A stretch of DNA of 64,000 nucleotides from Pyropia yezoensis (Eukaryota; Rhodophyta; Bangiophyceae; Bangiales; Bangiaceae). Positions within the stretch are counted from its first letter, which is position 1. Each line of letters begins with the position of its first letter. The notes below the pieces were generated by a model that worked only from the letters and a program-made list of their open reading frames with translations, had not been told where the DNA came from and made no database searches. Position numbers and translations under genes: made by a program. This document shows, in pieces, positions 57,405 to 64,000 of this stretch. The stretch is from positions 20,434,020 through 20,498,019 of the forward strand of contig CM020620.1 in assembly GCA_009829735.1 (NCBI GenBank), written 5' to 3'.

Positions 57405-57490
57405 GATGCCCGGAATCGAACCTGCGCCATGGTACATATGTCAACCAGGCGTTATGGATCACTGCGCCACGGGTTGAATCCTCAACATCG
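57405..57490 (-). other. tRNA-like sequence (A-box and B-box), probably degenerate
   Basis: On the minus strand TGGCGCAGTGATCCATAACG resembles a Pol III A-box and GGTTCGATTCC fits the B-box exactly, at tRNA-like spacing. A stem GCC-GGT/ACC-GGC surrounds a loop containing CAT. Acceptor and T stems do not pair properly at seven and five base pairs, so a functional tRNA is not supported. A tRNA pseudogene or a SINE head is possible. Confidence 0.35.
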
Positions 57491-57937
57491 TGTGCCATAT
57501 TCGGGGATTTGACCCCGAATCTTTACAGAACCGACAGCTGGGTCCATCATACGTAACAGTTGCGATACTGCCACAGGCCGGTCGTGGTGGTGGGGCGAGC
57601 GGCCGACAAAAGCGCGCCCGAGGCCGGGTCGGGGAAACGCCGGTCGGCTCGGCGCGGCCGTGGTGGCGTCAAGGCGTCTGGCTGCCGCGGGGGCGGCACG
57701 ACTCGGACGGCTCGCGCCCGTGGTACCGAGGAGACTTTCCCGGCGGCTGCCTTGTCGCCGACTGGCACCAGGGCGCCCCAGTGCCCCAAGACACGGGGCT
57801 GACAGCGCATCTTCACCATCAGATCAGCCGCTCCGGATGGACTCTCCGAAGAACAAACGGCGGCCGTAGTTGCAGGTGTGTCCCACGTCTGTGGTGGTTA
57901 TCTGGGCGTAAGTCCACACCAACGGGGTACCTTATCC
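57491..57937. other. GC-rich DNA, no supported gene
   Basis: Contains GGGGATTTGACCCCGAATC at about 57504, another short palindromic, T-arm-like phrase, then GC-rich sequence with Arg/Gly-rich open frames that look compositional. Confidence 0.4.
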
Positions 57938-58532
57938 TCCTGAAGGAGATGGTGGGGAACCCGGGGTTTAAACCCTGGAGTCAGAACCGCCGGAACGTAA
58001 AGCTCCACGCAAAGGTGGAAGCGTCCGGGACGGGGAACACGAGGGTAACGCAAGGTTGATTTTTTTGTGAGGGGGAAGCAACGGGCACAGCCCCACGCGC
58101 AGATATCCCTCTTTGGCCCGCCGGTCCAGGGCCCGCTGTGGGACCCCGGAGTGCGGGCCAACACTCTCTCCACTAAACACCCAATCAAAACACTCAGAAC
58201 CCTCCAACACATCTCTCCACGCAAAACACGCTCAGTGGTGGGATCTCACTAAATCTCAGCCAGATTGGGGCGGAAGCAGCCCGCCCTAGGTAACTTCCCT
58301 TCACTGGCCAGAAGGCCAATTCCAATCGGGCGGGCGTAATCGCTCTACCCGATATTGTCTTATCTTCTCCCCCCCCATTCATGGGGGGATCCAGCGAGGA
58401 TGACGTGGCGTGCCCCTCCCGAGGGAGGAGCGACCCCCTCCTGCCCCCGATTGGTCAGGGGTAGAGGTCGCCACGATCCGCCTCCCCCTGAAGGGGGATG
58501 CCCCTAGTCCGAGGGGTGCGGTCAACCCCCAC
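57938..58532 (+). repeat. inverted repeat X, left copy
   Basis: About 595 bp that recur inverted at 61423-62005. Both start CTCCTGAAGGAGATGGTGGG and share GTCCGGGACGGGGAACACGAG, CACCCAATCAAAACACTCAG and GGGGGATCCAGCGAGGATGACG. Identity by eye is about 80%. The pair could be long terminal inverted repeats or two copies of one element inserted in opposite orientation. Confidence 0.7.
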
Positions 58533-58698
58533 AACGTCTTTACTAAGCAAGGGAGACATGAGTTGAGCCTTTGGGAGCGATTCTAAACCGACCGTCAGTG
58601 ACGGCAGTCGATGGCAGCATCTTGTGACCGTCCTTGGCCCACTCACGCAGAAGTCCCAATGTCGCAACCCAACTGTAAAGAAGCGGGCGAGGTCACTT

Positions 58699-59750
58699 TC
58701 ACACAAGATGCGAATTGCGTAACAAACCCCAATAGCCGATGTTCTCGAGTCTCAGGGCCGGAGGCATTTCATCCCGACGAGCGGAGGTGGTAAACGTACG
58801 GTTCCCTTGGGCGTCCTCGGCCAAGTTGCCCGAGTAGGTCCGCTCCTCCACGGAAGTCTCATCACTTACAATAATGAACCCCTGTCCGTAGGCGGTACTC
58901 CACAACTCCACGTGCGTGAAGAAGTGCGCATCAAGGCGCAGCGTCATCTCGTCTTCCGTGAGGGTCACCATGCGAGTTTTCACCTATTTCGTGACGTTGT
59001 ATACATGCTCCATGTATTCGGTGGGGCCACAAGCAAGCCGCAATCTCGCCTTGATAGGCAGCCACTCAGCTCAGTCGAGCCAAAGAGCCCTGCGGGACTT
59101 CAAAGCAGTACACAGCGGCTCCAGTCGAATGATGACGAACGCAGTGTTGTAACTTGATGATGACGGGAAGACCCTTTGCACATGCTCTTTGTAGAAAGTT
59201 GTCTTTTCCTACACACGCTCGTGGGGGCCCTGGCTCTCTTTCGTCGCACAGTGACCAACGAGCACAGACTTGTGCACTAGCGGCTGCAGGGGATCCCAGC
59301 AGGCCAAGGAGTGAACGAATTCGGCGCAGCCCTCGACCACAGCAATTTCACCTGCTCAGCCACACGAGGCGAAGCCATGCCCATCCATCCACAGGTCGAC
59401 GGTGGCGCCTAAGTCTCTTTCCTGCTCGGTCCTCATAGCAATTCTCAATGCCTCAATCCGGGAAAGCTCGTCTGCTTGCAGAGGCGTCCCAGTAAGATGC
59501 CGGACTTTCGCCCAAGTCCACGAACCGCCTACGCCGCGAAGCTCTGCGGCAGCTCCAGACAAGACACTGTCCGATGCGGCCACAGAACTACGACGGCGCG
59601 GCGTGTGGGTGCCATCGGCCGCCCAAGCCCCAACAGCCGCCCGGGTCCCACCGGCTGTCGAGCCCCAGTCGCCGCCCGAGCCCCCCCTGCAGCGCCGGCC
59701 CCATTGGCAGAGCCAGCCCCGCCAGCCACTCCTGCACCAACCGAAGATCA
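58699..59750 (-). pseudogene. remnant of a third antisense ORF (element D)
   Basis: Two minus-strand blocks have weak similarity to the antisense ORF of element A. DEMTLRLDAHFFTHVELW (about 58945) compares with SEMTVLAANHWLHEVLV. LQADELSRIEALRIAMRTEQ (about 59460) compares with TEMDKARLHTADQMRLAQD. They are in the expected order, but the region between is broken by stops. The matches are short and by eye only. Confidence 0.3.
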
Positions 59751-60052
59751 AGCCCCACCAGCCTCTCCGGCGCCACTTACCCCACCGGGGCCACCCGTCT
59801 CCCTAGCACAGCTTTAATGGCGTAGTGCAGCGGTGACTGTGAAGGAAGTCGTGTCGATGTCCAAAAAGTGGACCTTCTTCCATCAACAGCGGTCTGCGCC
59901 GAAAACCATCTCTGCCTGCCCGGGCAGCCGGGGCAACTGTAACGTGCGCCCGCAAGATCCCACCCGCGCTGCTGCCCCCACACGCTCCGACTGTCACAGT
60001 GCTGCGAGTCGGTGTGCGCAAAGGACCACCCGCAGGCCCAGCCACGTCTGGC

Positions 60053-60703
60053 TGTAGGGACCCTAAGGGCCCTCCACGAGGGGGGACCTCGTAGAGATCA
60101 CATGGTACCAGTGTGCCCACCCTTTTACTGGCGTCCCATTAGTGCCCTCCTATGGAGATGGGACCAGGTCGCCACAGGCTCTGAAGCCTTTATTGGGATT
60201 CCCAGTGTGTGTGATTTTTCCCTGACCGGAATTGGCCTTTGGTCAATAACCCGGGATGGGATGCATTTGGCGTTTGGATTGCGTGTGTGTATTTTGCGTG
60301 ATCGAGTGACTCGGGAGATCTTAAGTGATGGCCCCGAAGTCCGTCGGGGCTCGTCTTCCCCGTACCTTGGAGATTCCTGCCCAGCTGACAGGGATGATCC
60401 GCGGGGGAGGGGGCCCTCCGGAGATGTTGGAGGATTTTGATTAGCCCGCACGTGGCCCGGTGTGGAGGGTTGCGGGGTGCGGGTGAGAGGGGGCAAGAGT
60501 GTGCGTGGGGGTGCCCGTTGCTTCCCCCTTCAAAAAAAGCAGACTTGCGTGTGCTTGAACACAGTCGTCCTGTTCGCCAGTTCCCGCGTGATACAGCCAG
60601 GCTGTCGGCGATGCGGTATCTCTCCTGTCTCCCTGCGTTCTTAGTGAGTTGATTCTCTGTGTGTTCTGTGTGTTACGCGTCAAAGGCACGTAAAACCTCT
60701 ACA
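60053..60703 (+). repeat. LTR of element D
   Basis: 651 bp with perfect 5-bp terminal inverted repeats TGTAG...CTACA, immediately followed by a primer-site-like sequence. It contains a hairpin GCCCCGAAGTCCGTCGGGGC (60332-60351) at the place where the A LTR has its GGCCCCGACC hairpin. No second LTR or target duplication was found. Confidence 0.65.
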
Positions 60704-60705
60704 TT

Positions 60706-60724
60706 TGGTGGATCAGCAGAGGCG
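60706..60724 (+). promoter_or_regulatory. primer binding site of element D
   Basis: TGGTGGATCAGCAGAGGCG follows the LTR by two bases and resembles the A and C sites (TGGTGGAGCAGCAGGGGAT). The differences suggest a related but not identical tRNA, or decay. Confidence 0.55.
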
Positions 60725-60819
60725 GGGGCTAGGTTCCTTCTGGCGAAAGAGGTCTGCCCCTTCTTCGTACTCTTTCTGTGCTTGTGCTCTGCAATCTCCA
60801 AGCAAGCGTGGCTGTTGTG

Positions 60820-61345
60820 ATGTCTGGTAACGAGCAGAATCCCTATCAGGGGGAGACGGGGGTCCTGGAGCGCTGTTCGTCCGTGATGATGGAGAGCGCG
60901 ACGGCAGCTGCTTGCCCAACTCACGCCCTCGGCGCTGAAGTGGACGACCTGGCCAGCCGTAGGGTAACCACCCGTCCAACATATCTGGAAATTAGCTCGG
61001 AGGGCCCATTGGGCAACCCTTTTTTCCCGTCGCGGACGGGACGGGAAAGAAGGAATGCCACCGGACTCAGCGACATCCCTGGGGTCCATTACTTAGCTCT
61101 GATGGGTACTGATGTAGCGACCACCCCTCCTGTTCCCCGAACGGGGGCATTATCTACTAAGGAGGCACCTCGAGCGTTCATAGGCCCTGAATCGGACTTT
61201 CCTACGGAGGAATGAAAGAAAGCGATGCAGGACGCAGATTTCCGCGTCCTGACCGCGCTCAATCAACGGTGGAGTTTTGTTGAGCGAAGTGCGCAGAACC
61301 GGGAGCGCCAGCGAGGCCAGCTCCCCAGTTCTTCTTCAGTGTTGA
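60820..61345 (+). pseudogene. gag: gag-like 5' fragment of element D
   Basis: ATG 60820 (MSGNEQNPYQG) opens 131 codons of Gly/Thr/Glu-rich sequence at the position of gag. After the stop at 61213-61215 another frame (QDADFRVLTALNQRWSFVERS) continues. It is cut off by the right copy of repeat X. Assignment rests on position after LTR and primer site; no knuckle or capsid motif is present. Confidence 0.4.
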
Positions 61346-61422
61346 CTTCGGATTACTCTGGAGGGGAGGCTTCGCCTCCCGAGCGCCGTCGGCGCCCGCG
61401 GCCTGTAGTCCGAGCGGGTTTC

Positions 61423-62005
61423 GTGGGGGTTTTCCGCACCCTGGGACTAGGGGCATCCCCCCTTAGGGGGGGGCGGATTGTGGTGACCCCCGCCCTTGAC
61501 CAGTCGGGGGCACGCGGGGGTCGCTCCATTCTCGGGAGGGGCACGCCTCGTCATCCTCGCTGGATCCCCCCATGAACGGGAGGAAGCATGCAAGAATATC
61601 AGGCGGAGAGATTCCGCCCGCCCGATTGGGAATTGGCCTTCCGGCCAGTAAAGGGAGCGTGTCTAGGGCGGGCTACTTCCGCCCCAATCCGGCCGAGACT
61701 TCGTAAGATCCCCCCAATGAGCGCATTCTGCGTGGAGGGAGATGCCGTGGGGTCCTGAGTGTTTTGATTGGGTGTTTAAAGTAGGGAATGTTGGCCCGCA
61801 TCCCGGGGTCCCACAGCAGGCCTTGGACCGGCGGGACAAAGACGCGCGTGGGACTGTGCCTCTTGCTTCCCCCTCACAAAAATGTCAACCATGCGTTACC
61901 CTCGTGTTCCCCGTCCCGGACGCTTTCACCTGAGGGTGGAGCTTCATAATCCGGCGGTTCTGACTCCACGGTTTGTATCCCGGGTTCCCCACCATCTCCT
62001 TCAGG
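61423..62005 (-). repeat. inverted repeat X, right copy
   Basis: Inverted partner of 57938-58532. Its outer end, CTCCTTCAGGAG, directly abuts the C-type LTR fragment at 62008. Confidence 0.7.
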
Positions 62006-62007
62006 AG

Positions 62008-62415
62008 TGTGGCAAAAACCACTCGCGCACGCAGCACCCAAGTTGGGGCCGTGCACAAGGGCTGCCTCCCGTGTCGGGGGAAACGGAAGAAGTGCGAGTT
62101 GCACACACGCTATCTCTTTCGTGAGGTACTCCACCCACGCCATCACAGGATGATGGCGTCTGGGCCAACAGTTTCTTGGTCGGGACGGGAAAGCGAGGCG
62201 AAGCCCCGCTGTCTCTTCCCTTATCCCTCCAGGGTCCTCTCAGAATCTCGCCACTCAGAAGTTTTCACCCCAGAGCCTGCCCACCGGGCCAGACAAAACA
62301 TCAAGACGATAAAATGCAGAAAATCTTCAAAATCATGTTAGAATCACTATCAAGCAAAGTATCTCTGACTTAGGAAAATTGGAGATCAAATGCAAAGGGA
62401 GAAACTGGTCAGCGC
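62008..62415 (-). repeat. diverged, truncated family-C LTR fragment
   Basis: Begins TGTGGCAAAAACCACTCGC like the C1 LTRs (plus-strand reading) and stays alignable to the CAAATGCAAAGGGAGAAAC region. The last roughly 60 bases of the LTR are missing. Divergence is much higher than between C1 and C2, so it is an old solo or partial LTR. Confidence 0.8.
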
Positions 62416-62860
62416 GTGCGCACGTGGGCGTGTGCCCCCACTTCCTGGCCCGCCTTCACCGCCGAGCCTGCCCTCACACGCCCTCCGCACGCCCTTTTTC
62501 CCATCCCTCGACCCCCCCGCAGATCCACTCTTCTTCAAGTATGCTTGCACTTGCGTACTAGCCGGGCACTATAAGGCGACAGACCGCTTCCACTGTTTGT
62601 TTTCGGGTGGAGGCGTGGAGGAACATTGTTGGTGTGTATTCTGTTTCGCTCGCCAGAGAGCTCGCGGAGAGAGTTTCCCTGAGAGGGTTTTCTTTTTCTT
62701 TCTCACATTGTCTTGCTTCTCTCTTATTTGCTTGCCCGTTTAGAGACGGATACAATGGGCAAAAGAGCTGGAAACACACATCCGGAGGTGTTCCAGTTTT
62801 TGAGCGGTGTTCCATCTTTTGAACAGCGTAGATAGAATGAGAGTTCTATAGTAAGCCGCC
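62416..62860. other. anonymous DNA
   Basis: CT-rich, with a TTTTCTTTTTC tract near 62690. No supported gene. Confidence 0.4.
62841..62860. repeat. 20-bp direct repeat, copy 1
   Basis: GAGTTCTATAGTAAGCCGCC recurs exactly at 63298-63317, 457 bp away. Confidence 0.9.
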
Positions 62861-63607
62861 TCACATGCGTATGAACAATATGTTGAGCCAATCGCGTGCC
62901 AGTATCTGGGAAGAAACGAATAGCGTGCTGTGGCGCTCAGATCCCTGGAAGCATTTCATTGGCTGCGGCCACCGTGAGTCTTGAACTGAACGCTGATTGG
63001 TAAAAACTCTGTTGTCTTCTCGTCCGATCTCGGTCGTATCTCCTCCATTACATGCGGCGCCGCCAGAAGGTCTCAAGAGATCAGTTGTGCTGTTGGCAAC
63101 TGGTGCTGATGTGGTCGGGAAATCCCCTGGAAATCTTGTATCCTTCGTTTGCTTCTCAACGGACCCCCTTGCGGAGCTTTCATTTGTCGGAGGAGCACCA
63201 GCTGTCGTCAGAGGGGCCTCATCTGAGGCATGCCATTGGTCATCTGCAGTTGGTTTGTGTTCCTGTCCGGATCGGCCAGAATTGGGCAACAGAATTAGAG
63301 TTCTATAGTAAGCCGCCACATAGCCAGTAGGTGCCAAATGTCGACCAGTGCCGGAAATGTCGACCCGCCTGACGGCCCGAAGAAGGCCGATTCTTGAAGG
63401 ATGTATTCTTCTCCGCTGCTTGCTTCCAACAGCACGAGAAGCACGCATGACCTGGGCATGAGACCTTCCACCAGCAGATGGACATAGACGTTGTCCACTT
63501 TCTGGTCCAGCATCAACACCTGGGGGTCGACGCCCTCCACGCTGTGCTGCTTTATCTACTTCAGAGTGTTTTTCTGACGGCGTCAAATAGCACACAGGTG
63601 GCCCCAT
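62861..63607 (-). CDS. hypothetical protein ORF, 248 aa
   Basis: Minus-strand frame from ATG 63607 (MGPPVCYLTPSEK) to a stop at 62861, in DNA of only moderate GC. An opening of this length is unlikely by chance there. The product is hydrophilic, Ser/Thr/Arg-rich and probably disordered, with no recognised domain. The minus-strand phrase GGCGGCTTACTATAG inside it is the complement of the direct repeat and would also fit a splice acceptor, so the true gene may be spliced. No neighbours help assign it. Confidence 0.3.
   Translation of the reverse strand: MGPPVCYLTPSEKHSEVDKAAQRGGRRPPGVDAGPESGQRLCPSAGGRSHAQVMRASRAVGSKQRRRIHPSRIGLLRAVRRVDISGTGRHLAPTGYVAAYYRTLILLPNSGRSGQEHKPTADDQWHASDEAPLTTAGAPPTNESSARGSVEKQTKDTRFPGDFPTTSAPVANSTTDLLRPSGGAACNGGDTTEIGREDNRVFTNQRSVQDSRWPQPMKCFQGSERHSTLFVSSQILARDWLNILFIRM
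63298..63317. repeat. 20-bp direct repeat, copy 2
   Basis: Exact copy of 62841-62860. It lies inside the minus-strand ORF, whereas copy 1 lies just beyond its stop. Confidence 0.9.
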
Positions 63608-64000
63608 GTGGGTGGTCGTGCTACACTCAGCATGACTGATTCGCTGACCATGCACCGCGGACACAGATTGATCGCAGATCCGGGTGTTTCCACTGGCTTA
63701 CTGGACTGGTCGACATTCCCGGAGCGACACTTACAGTCCGTTGGGCTTCTCTCGCTCGTAGCTCAGAGAGAACAGAAGCACTTAGAAAAAAAACAAAAAA
63801 CGTTTTACTCGCCACGGTCTCCTCTACAAGCGCGTGTGTTGTGCTTTTATTGTAGTCCACAAGAACCTTGGATCTGAGCGCGAGTGGTCGACATTTGACA
63901 CACACTAGCTATGTCAACGTTGGGCCTGCGCGTGACATCCACCCCATGTGCTCATTGGACCCGATTGGTCCGCCTTGAGGTACCAGCACGTCATTGGCTC
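63608..64000. other. window end, no supported gene
   Basis: It contains an A-run near 63785-63798. Only short frames, without motifs. Confidence 0.4.

Noticed and set aside
57405-57490. Functional tRNA gene
   Set aside because: A- and B-boxes are good, but the acceptor and T stems cannot both pair.
60053-61345. Complete LTR retrotransposon D
   Set aside because: Only one LTR and a short internal fragment are present; no pol was found.
1-64000. CRISPR arrays, bacterial operons, rRNA genes
   Set aside because: No regularly spaced palindromic repeats, no ribosome-binding-site-led gene runs and no rRNA-like sequence were seen.

Overview
This is a nuclear-type eukaryotic window. It is GC-rich, has GT-AG introns, and is dominated by transposable elements with no operon structure. 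The composition, the Ty3/chromovirus families and a Plavaka/CACTA-like transposon would fit a GC-rich alga such as a bangiophyte red alga (Porphyra/Pyropia type). That placement is inference from composition and element content, not a proven identification.

Layout. Positions 1-3368 are extreme GC low-complexity DNA with homopolymer G and C runs. Positions 3369-5782 hold two weakly characterised gene remnants and a TATA-plus-short-exon signal. Positions 5783-16363 are mostly anonymous DNA with diverged dispersed duplications, minisatellites and a decayed pogo/Tigger-like transposase (minus strand, about 12155-13770).

Positions 16364-46632 look like one large terminal-inverted-repeat transposon. 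It carries two divergent genes: an unfamiliar protein on the minus strand (gene H) and a Plavaka-like transposase on the plus strand. A 526-bp higher-order repeat of CCAAT-bearing units lies between them. Gene H is interrupted by a minus-strand Ty3 chromovirus (C1, 18430-37464, TSD GTCCT). C1 is itself interrupted by a plus-strand chromovirus of a second family (A, 20191-29842, TSD AGAGC). The lengths agree closely: C1 without A is 9378 bp and its sister copy C2 is 9377 bp. Removing C1 and one TSD restores an uninterrupted gene H reading frame.

C2 (48016-57392, TSD AAATC) lies outside the transposon in the opposite orientation to C1. Its LTRs differ at only about 3 of 469 positions. Positions 57393-62415 hold a tRNA-like sequence, a roughly 590-bp inverted repeat pair, remnants of a third LTR element (D) between them, and a diverged C-type LTR fragment. 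The right end (62416-64000) carries one unassigned minus-strand ORF.

Most notable point: both chromovirus families carry a long ORF in antisense, between pol and the 3' LTR (705 aa in A, 647 aa in C2). The two proteins can be aligned by eye in several ordered blocks. A conserved antisense accessory gene in these elements is the best candidate here for an undescribed system. Second is the unfamiliar partner gene of the Plavaka-like transposon with its repeat-built divergent control region.
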